Shown here piece after piece: positions 15,890 through 23,707 of a DNA stretch of 64,000 nucleotides. This DNA comes from Pseudomonas sp. FEN. GTDB lineage: Bacteria > Pseudomonadota > Gammaproteobacteria > Pseudomonadales > Pseudomonadaceae. Position numbers and translations under genes: made by a program. A model generated the notes under the pieces. That model saw nothing but the letters and a program-made list of their open reading frames with translations. It did no database searches and was not told the origin of the DNA. Within the stretch, counting starts at the first letter, position 1, and the number at the start of each line of letters is the position of its first letter. Location: the NCBI RefSeq assembly GCF_904067045.1, contig NZ_CAJFDC010000016.1, positions 1 to 64,000 on the forward strand, given 5' to 3'.

Positions 15890-17652
15890 AGCTTGATCTC
15901 CTTATCGCCCTCTACCAGCAGGGTGCGAACAAAACAGTTGGCATTGGCATACAGCGCGAAAAAGTGCGCCAGCACGCCGGAGAACAGTACCCGGCTGCTG
16001 CCGGAAAACTTGCTCGGATCCAGCTCCAGGCGCACCTCCAGGCCGTTGCGCCAGCCGCGCCAGGCATCCTTGCCGACACGACCGACGACCCGTTCGGTAC
16101 GCAGCGCGAGAATACCGTTGATCTGCAAGCGAGCGGCGGGCTCGTCGCGCAGATTATGCAGGATCAACATTTCCCTGAGCGCCTCCAGTGCCCCGGGGCC
16201 TTCCGTCAGTGACAGATGGTTGAGGTTGAGCTGCGAGATCAGCCGCCAGCGTGACGCCCCTTCCAGGTCGGGCAACGATTGCGGCGTGGGGCTTTTCAGC
16301 AAGGTAATGGTGGCCACCGGACCACTGCGTTCGAACTTCAAGGCACTGCCGGTCAGCAGGTTCTGCGCCATATGCCGATTGGTGCACCACACCTGCGCGG
16401 TGAAGGTCTCCCCTGGCGCGCTGCTGCGCGGCTGGAACTGGCTGTCCACCAGGCTCAGCATCAAGTCGGTGCCCGGCCGCGAGGGGGTGGTCGCGCTGAT
16501 CCGCCTGGCGTGCCAGAACAGGCCGCCCTGCTCTTGCCCGTGCTGGTAGCCATAGTACGACGGTACGTTATGGAATCCGTCTGGAGTACCGGCCACCAAC
16601 TTGCGGATGCTATGGATTTCGACACTGTTGTCGCGGTGTGAATCGGCCACCAGGCGATATTCGCTTTGCGTGCCGTCCGGGCGCAGGGTTTCGGCGGTGC
16701 GGGGGAACAGGTTGATCACTGGCGTGCAGCCCAGCGCGATGTCCTCGCGTTGCAGGCTGATACGGCTCTCGGGGACACGGTCAAAGGCGATGTAGACCTC
16801 AATCAGATCCGTGGCCAGTGGCGGGATCCGCAGCGCGAGATCGAAAAAGGCGAACTTCTCCGGGAAGGCAAAGTATTCCACCAGCAGGCGCAACCCGGGA
16901 TGCACGCCATCTTCCTCCGGCAACAACCGCTGGGCATCGTCAAAGCCGACCGCTAACGGCCGGGCATTGATGGCTTGTCCGGGACTGTCGGGTAGACCAC
17001 AGACGATGTCCAGACTATGGGCGGCCAACAGATCATAGAGCCGCGCGCGATTGCCGGCGGGGCCCGCCAGGTGAATACGCAAGGTCTGGATCGGCAATTC
17101 GGACCAGGTTTTTTCGCCATTGCACTTCAGGGTCAGGCACAGCGCCGCCTCGGCATTGGCGATCCCGGTGGCCAACTGCGCGGCACTGCCTTCCAGCAGG
17201 CTGACCTCCTGGACTTCCACCGGCCACAGGGTTACCTCGGCACAGGTGCGGAAATACAGGCTGTCGAGTTGTTCTTTCTCTGGGGCCTTGAACACCTGCA
17301 TGTCACGTGGCAGCCGGTAGCCGGCGGCCAGGCTGCCCTTGGTCGGGTCCGGCCCGAACTGGACGATGGCGCAGGAAGGCATCGGGCGCAACGCCATCGG
17401 ATACAGCTGCTCCAGCAGCGCGTCGGTGAATTCCGAGTAGCCGTCATCGAGCCGGCGTTGCAGGCGCGCGGCGAGCAAGGCGAAGCTTTCGATCAAGCGT
17501 TCGACATGCGGGTCCTGGGAGCCGTTGGACGATAGCTTCAGGCTGTTGGCCAGGGTCGGATGGTTGTCGGCAAACTCGCTGCCGGCACGGTACAGCCAGG
17601 TCAGCTCGCGCTGGTAGTAATCCAGTAGTCGGGCATCAATCGAATCGCTCAT
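15853..17652 (-). CDS. tssF: TssF, T6SS baseplate subunit
   Basis: A 599-residue TssF (ImpG/VasA) protein starting MSDSIDARLLDYYQRELTWL, the typical family opening. The upstream extension to 17727 lies within tssE and lacks similarity. Other landmarks are DPHVERLIESFALLAARLQRRLDDGYSEF and QLYPMALRPMPSCAIVQF (quoted in separate parts of the N-terminal third). It binds TssG and forms the baseplate wedge in the cytoplasm under the membrane complex. It overlaps tssE by 17 bases and tssG by 37. Confidence 0.94.
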   Translation of the reverse strand: MSDSIDARLLDYYQRELTWLYRAGSEFADNHPTLANSLKLSSNGSQDPHVERLIESFALLAARLQRRLDDGYSEFTDALLEQLYPMALRPMPSCAIVQFGPDPTKGSLAAGYRLPRDMQVFKAPEKEQLDSLYFRTCAEVTLWPVEVQEVSLLEGSAAQLATGIANAEAALCLTLKCNGEKTWSELPIQTLRIHLAGPAGNRARLYDLLAAHSLDIVCGLPDSPGQAINARPLAVGFDDAQRLLPEEDGVHPGLRLLVEYFAFPEKFAFFDLALRIPPLATDLIEVYIAFDRVPESRISLQREDIALGCTPVINLFPRTAETLRPDGTQSEYRLVADSHRDNSVEIHSIRKLVAGTPDGFHNVPSYYGYQHGQEQGGLFWHARRISATTPSRPGTDLMLSLVDSQFQPRSSAPGETFTAQVWCTNRHMAQNLLTGSALKFERSGPVATITLLKSPTPQSLPDLEGASRWRLISQLNLNHLSLTEGPGALEALREMLILHNLRDEPAARLQINGILALRTERVVGRVGKDAWRGWRNGLEVRLELDPSKFSGSSRVLFSGVLAHFFALYANANCFVRTLLVEGDKEIKLWSPSSSPILAL

Positions 17653-18064
17653 GCCTGACCTCGAAGCCGCCTTCACCGAGGTCGAGGACGAACGACATGT
17701 TCGGGGTCGAGTCGAGCCCCCGGACATGCCCGCTCACCCGCACCGTCATGCGTGTGCGTTGTCCCGGCAGCGCCTGCACGTCGACATCTTCCAGCGCCAG
17801 GCGCGGCTCGAAGCGGGTAATGGCAGCGCGTATATCGCGAATCAATACGCGGTGATCCTCTTCACGATCGGCATACAGGACACTCCAGTCGCTCATCCCG
17901 TAGTCGATGATGCTCGGGGCGAACCGGTGAGCCCGTTCGGTACGCCGGGTGTTGAGCAGGCGCTCCAACTCCAGGCGAATGGACTCGACGATCCGCACCG
18001 GGTCACGGGCATCGAAGCCAGCCTCCGTGTCCCCCGCGAGGAGGTCGAACAGCGCAACACGCAT
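17636..18064 (-). CDS. tssE: TssE, gp25-like T6SS baseplate protein
   Basis: A 142-residue protein of the phage T4 gp25/lysozyme-like family. It has RIVESIRLELERLLNTRR, then FAPSIIDYGMSDWS, the usual early-helix and loop region, and RDIRAAITRFEPRL. TssE nucleates sheath assembly at the baseplate. It starts 30 bases after the hcp stop and overlaps tssF by 17 bases. Confidence 0.93.
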   Translation of the reverse strand: MRVALFDLLAGDTEAGFDARDPVRIVESIRLELERLLNTRRTERAHRFAPSIIDYGMSDWSVLYADREEDHRVLIRDIRAAITRFEPRLALEDVDVQALPGQRTRMTVRVSGHVRGLDSTPNMSFVLDLGEGGFEVRHERFD

Positions 18065-18094
18065 GAAAATCTCCAGCCGGATGAAAACAGGCGA

Positions 18095-18595
18095 TCAACC
18101 CTTGATAAGTTTGTTCGCCGCCAGGTCCCAAGTCGAGGCCGCGGTGCCTTCCTTGGTGCCGTCGTCTTTCTGGGCGGTCAGTTCCCACTTGATCTTGGTG
18201 AAGTTCAGCGACAGGGTTTCCACCGGCTTGCCACCGGTACCACCGCTGACACTGACGTTGGACACCACCACGTTGCTCAAGGTGTAGATGATGAACGGCA
18301 TCAACTGGCCGGTGCTCTCGGCGGCGTTACGGCCGACGGTCACCTTGACCTCGGCAATCGGCTTGCCGGCGCAGCAGTACTCGTTGATGCTCGGTGTGGC
18401 GGAGTCGATGAACTTGGTCAGGGTGAACTCGCCGATATGCGGCTTGCCGGAGGTACGTTCCGAGTTGCTGACGTCGTTGGTGACTTGCATGGCCACGTTG
18501 TGGCTATAGGACATGACTTCGATCTTGTCGGCGTAACCTTCCAGCAGGGAGTCGCCTTTGATCGTGGAGCCCAGGTCGAGAATAATTGCATCCAT
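18095..18595 (-). CDS. hcp: Hcp (TssD), T6SS tube protein
   Basis: A 166-residue Hcp: it begins MDAIILDLGSTIKGDSL, with GEFTLTKFIDSATPSI and KPVETLSLNFTKIKWEL later in the chain. Hexamer rings stack to form the expelled tube and are also seen in culture fluid when the system fires. It sits between tssC and tssE, as in HSI-III. A strong hairpin between tssC and hcp may separate its expression from that of the sheath genes. Confidence 0.96.
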   Translation of the reverse strand: MDAIILDLGSTIKGDSLLEGYADKIEVMSYSHNVAMQVTNDVSNSERTSGKPHIGEFTLTKFIDSATPSINEYCCAGKPIAEVKVTVGRNAAESTGQLMPFIIYTLSNVVVSNVSVSGGTGGKPVETLSLNFTKIKWELTAQKDDGTKEGTAASTWDLAANKLIKG

Positions 18596-18630
18596 TGGGT
18601 GTTATTCCTTGCACGACTGCAAAATGGAGA

Positions 18631-18651
18631 GCCCGCCGGGTCACGGCGGGC
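18631..18651 (-). promoter_or_regulatory. Intercistronic hairpin between tssC and hcp
   Basis: Perfect eight-base arms GCCCGCCG and CGGCGGGC enclose a five-base loop in the gap between the tssC stop and the hcp start. No long T run follows on the minus strand, so it resembles an RNA-stabilising or attenuating hairpin more than a full terminator. Confidence 0.5.
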
Positions 18652-18664
18652 GGCATGGCACGAA

Positions 18665-20239
18665 TCAGGCCGCGGCAGGCGCCGGCAGCGCGGCGACCAG
18701 GCGGATCGAAGCGGTCAGCTCTTCCAGCTGGAAGTGCGGCCGCAGGAACACCGTGGCGCTGTAGCTGCCGGGACGTCCGGGCACATCGCTGACATCGACC
18801 CGGGCTTCACGCAGCGGATACTGCGCCTTGATTTCCTGGGGCGCGTTGTCGTTGATCAGCACGTAGTCGGCGATCCAGTTGTTGAGGTAGGTCTGCACAT
18901 TGTCGCGGGTGGCAAAGCTGCCGACCTTGTCGCGCAAGATCACCTTCAGGTAATGGGCAAAACGCGATGCGGCCAGGATATACGGCAGCAGGCCGGAAAT
19001 CCGTGCGTTGGCGTTGGCCTCGAAGGTGTTGTAGGTCTGTGGCTTGTTCGTGGTCTGGCCACCGAAAAACACCGCGACATTGCTGTTCTTGCGGTGACAC
19101 AAGGCAATGAAACCCAGGGAGTCGAGTTCTTTTTCACGGCGATCGGTAATCGCCACTTCGGTCGGGCACTTGATCGCCAGGTCGCCGGCCAGGGTATTGA
19201 ACTGGTACACCGGCAGGCCGCTGACCGTACCGCCACCTTCCGGTCCGCGAATCGCCGCACACCAACGGTACTGCGCGAACGCGTCGGTGATGCGCTGGGT
19301 CAGCAGCCAGGCGGCGTTGCCCCAGAGGAACTTGGTCGAATCAGGGTCGATGATCTTCTTCGCATCGGCACTGCCTGGCGTGGCGGTGGTCGTTGTCGCG
19401 GAGGTCGTACTGACGTCCTCGACAAAGGTCGACATGCCCTGCACCGGATTGTTGATCGGGTCATAAGGCAGGCGCGACAGGTAGTGCGGCAGGACCATCG
19501 AGACATACCGCGAGTCCTCGGTCTTGCGGAACGCATTCCACTCGATCAGTGCGCCGCTTTCGAAGACCTTGGTCAGGTCGCGCGGCACGCCCAGATCGGC
19601 GAAGGACTTGAGATCGAACAGCCCCGGACTGGCGGCGGTGATCAGCGGCGCGTGGGCCGCCGCGGCGACGTTCGACAGGTTGGTGATCATCTTGATATCG
19701 ATGCTGCTGCGACCGAACTCGTAGTCCCCCATCAGGACACTGAACGGGCTGCCGCCGAAGGTGCCGTATTCTTCCTCGTAGACCTTCTTGAACAGCACGC
19801 TCTGGTCGAACTCGATGGCTTTCTCCAGGTCCAGGCGCAGCTCTTCCTTGGCGACGTTGAACAGGCGCAGCTTCAACGACTCGCCGGTTTCGGTGTTCAT
19901 CACCAGTTGGTGCAGGCCGCGCCAGGAAGCTTCCAGGGTCTGGAACGACGGGTCGTGGAGCACCAGGTTGAGCTGGGCGTTGATCTGCCGGTCGAGGTCG
20001 GCAATGCGCTTGCTGATGGTGGTCAGCATATTGTCGCTGGCCTCGACTTTCTTATCGCTGACTTCGCCAGCGAAGACGCTCAGCATCTGCTGCGCATACT
20101 TCTTCTGGGCATCATCCTCGGCTCCGCGGATCATCGCTTCGACGATGGTCTCGAGCAACGGGGTCTGGGGTGTCTGGCCAGCCGCCGGTGCATTTACGGT
20201 CGGTGTGCTAGTGGTCGTCGAAGTACTGTCATTAGGCAT
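18665..20239 (-). CDS. tssC: TssC, T6SS sheath large subunit
   Basis: A 524-residue TssC (ImpD/VipB/EvpB) protein. The N-terminal tail is Ser/Thr-rich and Gln/Pro-rich (about 1-28). The family core follows, with ASWRGLHQLVMNTETGESL, FGGSPFSVLMGDYEF and FLWGNAAWLLTQRI. It pairs with TssB to build the contractile sheath. GGAGGAACC precedes the ATG. A pro/thr-rich insertion (about 263-285, TSATTTTATPGSADAKK) breaks an otherwise conserved stretch and is unusual for the family. Confidence 0.95.
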   Translation of the reverse strand: MPNDSTSTTTSTPTVNAPAAGQTPQTPLLETIVEAMIRGAEDDAQKKYAQQMLSVFAGEVSDKKVEASDNMLTTISKRIADLDRQINAQLNLVLHDPSFQTLEASWRGLHQLVMNTETGESLKLRLFNVAKEELRLDLEKAIEFDQSVLFKKVYEEEYGTFGGSPFSVLMGDYEFGRSSIDIKMITNLSNVAAAAHAPLITAASPGLFDLKSFADLGVPRDLTKVFESGALIEWNAFRKTEDSRYVSMVLPHYLSRLPYDPINNPVQGMSTFVEDVSTTSATTTTATPGSADAKKIIDPDSTKFLWGNAAWLLTQRITDAFAQYRWCAAIRGPEGGGTVSGLPVYQFNTLAGDLAIKCPTEVAITDRREKELDSLGFIALCHRKNSNVAVFFGGQTTNKPQTYNTFEANANARISGLLPYILAASRFAHYLKVILRDKVGSFATRDNVQTYLNNWIADYVLINDNAPQEIKAQYPLREARVDVSDVPGRPGSYSATVFLRPHFQLEELTASIRLVAALPAPAAA

Positions 20240-20270
20240 CGCGGTTCCTCCATGAAGGGGCGCGGATCAA

Positions 20271-20903
20271 CTAGGATTTGGTGGGGTCGACAGGTGGCAC
20301 GGGATCCACGGGCGTAACGGGATCGACGACGGGAGCCACGGGATCGGGCTTGACCGGCTCGACGACGGCAACCGGGTCGTTGGCCGGCGGGGCCAGGGCC
20401 TTTTGCAGGTCGGCCTGGAAGGCCAGGACCGCGGTGTCATCATGCAGGCTGGCGATCAGGCTCTTGTCCAGTTCGTCATTGCCATCGAGTTTGATCAGCA
20501 GGTCCTGCAGTTTCTGGCGCTTGTCGTAGAGGTCTTTCAGGCCATCGATCTGGGCGACGATATTTTCCGGGCTGAAATCTTCAAAGCGCTTGAAGGACAA
20601 CTCGACCGACAGGTTGCCGGTAGCGCCATCCAGCACGTTCGCCACTTTGAATTTCTGCTGCGGGTTGATCCGGCTCAACACTGTATCGAAGCTGTCCCGA
20701 TCGATGTCGACAAAACCACGCGTGGTCAGCGGGTCGGGCTTGTTCGGCTGGTTGTTGCCGGAGAGGTCGGACAGGATGCCCACTACCAGCGGCAGCTCTT
20801 CCTTCTTGAAGGCGTTACCGATTTCGACGTCATAGGTGATTTGTACACGCGGCGGCCGATTACGGCCCAAATACTTCTGCTTGCTTTCCTGATCAGCGGC
20901 CAT
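20271..20903 (-). CDS. tssB: TssB, T6SS sheath small subunit with Pro/Val-rich tail
   Basis: A 210-residue TssB (ImpC-partner/VipA) protein. The core (about 1-165) has QKYLGRNRPPRVQITYDVE, PLVVGILSDLSG and FVDIDRDSFD. Usual members end near residue 165-180. Here residues about 170-210 add a low-complexity tail of P, V and D (VDPVTPVDPVPPVDP). GGAGAAGG precedes the ATG. It is the first gene of the leftward operon and is divergent from tssJ across 168 bases that should hold both promoters. Confidence 0.93.
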   Translation of the reverse strand: MAADQESKQKYLGRNRPPRVQITYDVEIGNAFKKEELPLVVGILSDLSGNNQPNKPDPLTTRGFVDIDRDSFDTVLSRINPQQKFKVANVLDGATGNLSVELSFKRFEDFSPENIVAQIDGLKDLYDKRQKLQDLLIKLDGNDELDKSLIASLHDDTAVLAFQADLQKALAPPANDPVAVVEPVKPDPVAPVVDPVTPVDPVPPVDPTKS

Positions 20904-21071
20904 GCCCTTCTCCTTCTGGCGCGCCTACCGAACGGCAACGCGCTCCTGGTGGTATAAACCTTTCCGACAGCTCGAGTGCGATCTTTCCGTAGGACAATCG
21001 ACTGTGCAAAACCTTAGAAGAGGTCTATAAGACAAGCAAGAAATATCTGGCAAAACCCACATTTGAAGCCT

Positions 21072-21542
21072 ATGAAGCGAATTAAGTTCCTCGGTAGCTG
21101 CTGTGCGCTAGCTTTTTTCATGATGTTTCAGATAAGTGGTTGCAGCTTGTTTGCACCCAAGGTCTCGCTGCAGAAAGTCATAGTCGATGTCGAGCCCAAA
21201 GCCAACAGCGATACACCGCTGGCACTGGATTTCGTCGCCGTCGCCGACCCGCAACTGCTGGAGCGTCTCAAGGGAACGCCGGCCAACCAGTGGTTCGCCC
21301 AGCGCGAGCAGATGCGCCGTGATTTCCCGCAAGGTTTGAACGTATGGAGCCTGGAGGTGGTTCCCGGGCAACTGGTAACGTTCGCGAGCAATCCGCTGCA
21401 AGGTCAAAAGGCCGAAGGCGTGATGTTGTTCGCCGGCTACAGCACTCCAGGCGCACACCGCTTGCTGCTCGAGAAACAATCTGATATCTGGCTCAAGATC
21501 GGCGCCCGCGAGATGCGCCTGCTTGATGCCCAAGGCCAGTGA
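21072..21542 (+). CDS. tssJ: TssJ, T6SS outer-membrane lipoprotein
   Basis: A 156-residue lipoprotein. A signal peptide ends in the lipobox ISGC (Cys24 from ATG 21072), and a TssJ-type beta-sandwich domain follows (QKVIVDVEPKANSDTPLALD, SDIWLKIGAREM). TssJ anchors TssM to the outer membrane. I prefer ATG 21072; a TTG at 21063 is in frame, but neither has a strong ribosome binding site. It is the first gene of the rightward operon tssJ-K-L-M-A. Confidence 0.9.
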   Translation: MKRIKFLGSCCALAFFMMFQISGCSLFAPKVSLQKVIVDVEPKANSDTPLALDFVAVADPQLLERLKGTPANQWFAQREQMRRDFPQGLNVWSLEVVPGQLVTFASNPLQGQKAEGVMLFAGYSTPGAHRLLLEKQSDIWLKIGAREMRLLDAQGQ

Positions 21543-21575
21543 AACCCGTATTCCAGGAAGGTTTAGGAGTAAAGG

Positions 21576-22916
21576 ATGCGCGCTATACCGGACGTAATAC
21601 CGGATGCGATCTGTTGGAGTGAAGGCATGCATCTGCTGCCGCAACATTTCCAGTTGCAGAACTTGCGTGCCGAGGGCCTCAGTGCCCGTCTCGCCGCCAA
21701 TGCCCAGCCCTGGTATTGGGGCGTGCAGAACCTTGAGCAGCAGGTCCTGGGCAGCGGCGAAATCATTGTCAAGGCCCTGGACGCGGTGATGCCCGATGGC
21801 CTGGTGGTCAATCTCGACCCGCTCAAGGACAAGGACCACTACCCGCTCGAACTCAAGGTCAAGCCCGAGGACTTCCAGGACCAGACCACCCTGATGATCT
21901 ACCTGGCCGTGGACCCATTGTGGCGCGCCGGCTTGCTCGGTGAAATCAGCGGGCGCCTGCGTTCGCTGGACATCGATGCCGTGGACCTGAGCGACCGGGA
22001 AAATCCCAGGGTCGAAACCCTGACCGCTTGGCGACCGATCCTGCGCCTGGTCACCAGCAGCCGTCGCTCCGACTCCGTATGCCTGCCGTTGTTCAAGATC
22101 AGCAACTCCGGCGGCGTCATCAGCCAACTGGACTATGTGCCACCCTGCCCGGTGCTGGATGCCGATTCGCTGATCGGCAAGCGGATCAGCGACGTGTGCG
22201 CCATGGCCCGCGGCAAGTGCGAGTTTCTCGGTGGGCGCTGGCGCCAGGCGCAAGAGGCCGGCAAGGCCCTGGAAAGCGCCGAGCTACGCGCGCAACTGGT
22301 CGCCATCTGGGCGCGCCTGCCGGAATTGCAGGCGACACTGGAGACCGGGATCGCAGCGCCGGCCAGCCTGTACCTGCAATTGATCGGCTTTGCCGGGGCG
22401 CTGTACGGCCTGCAACCGGAGTTGGTGGTGCCAGCCTTCAGCCCGCTGAAATTCGAAGACTTGCTGTCGGGATTCGAGCCGGTACTGGACTGGATCGAGG
22501 CACAACTGGGCAATATTCGCGCCGGCTACAGTCGCCGCAGTTTCGAATACAAGGACGCGCACTTCTCCATTGCCCTGGCTGACCGCCAGACGCCGGTCCA
22601 GCAATTGGTGATCGGTTTGCGCATGCCATCCGGCGCCACGCCCCAGGCCGCACGCGAATGGCTGGAGCGCGCCGTCAGGTCCTCGCGACCGCAACTGCCC
22701 AGCCTGCTCAAACAGCGCATGCACGGCTTGGCGTTCAATAGCCTGGGGCGCAACGATCAGGTCGCCTATGGCGTTGCCGAGGACATTCGCCTGTTCAGCT
22801 TGCAGGCCGCGGGGGAATGGTTCTTGCCCGATACCGACCTGTGCCTGTTCATGCCGACCGGCAGTGGCTGGGTAGAACCGGTGGAAATACTCATGTTTGA
22901 CGCCAGCGCGGACTGA
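21576..22916 (+). CDS. tssK: TssK, T6SS baseplate-membrane connector
   Basis: A 446-residue TssK (ImpJ/VasE) protein with the family opening ICWSEGMHLLPQHFQLQN. This is followed by the shell domain and a C-terminal part containing GEWFLPDTDLCLFMP. It links the baseplate to TssM/TssL. The start follows AGGAAGGTTTAGGAG, a strong ribosome binding site. A gap of 33 bases separates it from tssJ and 23 from tssL. Confidence 0.95.
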   Translation: MRAIPDVIPDAICWSEGMHLLPQHFQLQNLRAEGLSARLAANAQPWYWGVQNLEQQVLGSGEIIVKALDAVMPDGLVVNLDPLKDKDHYPLELKVKPEDFQDQTTLMIYLAVDPLWRAGLLGEISGRLRSLDIDAVDLSDRENPRVETLTAWRPILRLVTSSRRSDSVCLPLFKISNSGGVISQLDYVPPCPVLDADSLIGKRISDVCAMARGKCEFLGGRWRQAQEAGKALESAELRAQLVAIWARLPELQATLETGIAAPASLYLQLIGFAGALYGLQPELVVPAFSPLKFEDLLSGFEPVLDWIEAQLGNIRAGYSRRSFEYKDAHFSIALADRQTPVQQLVIGLRMPSGATPQAAREWLERAVRSSRPQLPSLLKQRMHGLAFNSLGRNDQVAYGVAEDIRLFSLQAAGEWFLPDTDLCLFMPTGSGWVEPVEILMFDASAD

Positions 22917-22939
22917 ACCTGATCAGGGATTGATGAGCG

Positions 22940-23707
22940 ATGTTGGATAATGACTCACTGCCAGCGCAGGCTACCTTCGAGAGCGCACCGCTGAGCAGCG
23001 CCTTCAACCGGGCCTGGAGCGAGTGGCTGACGTTCTGGCAGGCCCTGCCACGCACCACCGGCGCGCCAGTGCAGGTCGCGCAGGTCGCCGAGCAGGTCAG
23101 CCAGATTGCCCGGCGCTTGTGGCGCAGCGCGTTCGCCGCGGTGGGCGAGGCGCAGGGCCAGCAGGCCAAGGCGACCCTGTTCGCGTTTGTCGGCCTGATC
23201 GACGAGCACCTGTTGTTCGACGATTGGGCCGGCCAGGCGGCCTGGCAGGAGCGTCCCATGGAAACCCGGCTGTTCGGCAGTCGCTCGGCCGGCGACCGGA
23301 TTCCAGTCGCCATCAAGAAACTCCTGGAAGCCCGCGATCCGACCCTGCGCGACCTGGGCAGCGTCTACCTGTACTGCCTGATCCTCGGTTTCCAGGGCCG
23401 CTTGCGCAATGGCAGCGGCCCGGCCCTGCACGAAAAATGGCGGCGCAGCCTGTTTACCTTTATCCGCCAACGCAGCGCCAACGCCAACGATATCGCCGTG
23501 CAACTGCAACGCCCGAGCGCCATCGCCCCGCAACAGCTACCGGTGCGCCGCAGCCTGCCCGACGGTTACCGGCTGGGTCTGGCGCTGGGTCTGGGGCTCT
23601 TGTTGTTGCTCGGTATCAGCCAACTGTTCTGGTTGAACATTCAATACCGGGTGCAGCCCGGTATTGAGCAGGATCGGCAGACACTGGCCACGGAGCTCAA
23701 GCGCTGA
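22940..23707 (+). CDS. tssL: TssL (DotU), T6SS inner-membrane protein
   Basis: A 255-residue DotU-type TssL. The cytoplasmic helical domain (about 20-195) includes FVGLIDEHLLFDDW and LGSVYLYCLILGFQGRL. A single C-terminal membrane helix follows (LGLALGLGLLLLLGISQLFW, about 212-231), then a short periplasmic tail. It lacks the peptidoglycan-binding OmpA domain of longer TssL proteins. Stop and next start overlap as TGATG with tssM, so translation is coupled. Confidence 0.94.
   Translation: MLDNDSLPAQATFESAPLSSAFNRAWSEWLTFWQALPRTTGAPVQVAQVAEQVSQIARRLWRSAFAAVGEAQGQQAKATLFAFVGLIDEHLLFDDWAGQAAWQERPMETRLFGSRSAGDRIPVAIKKLLEARDPTLRDLGSVYLYCLILGFQGRLRNGSGPALHEKWRRSLFTFIRQRSANANDIAVQLQRPSAIAPQQLPVRRSLPDGYRLGLALGLGLLLLLGISQLFWLNIQYRVQPGIEQDRQTLATELKR

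Noticed and set aside
17651..20317. An 888-codon open frame opposite tssE-hcp-tssC
   Set aside because: It crosses three real genes and intergenic gaps, has low-complexity composition and no recognisable domain.
20904..21071. Sigma-54 promoter between tssB and tssJ
   Set aside because: No GG-N10-GC pair in a good TGGCAC/TTGC context was found on either strand, although HSI-III clusters can be under sigma-54 control.
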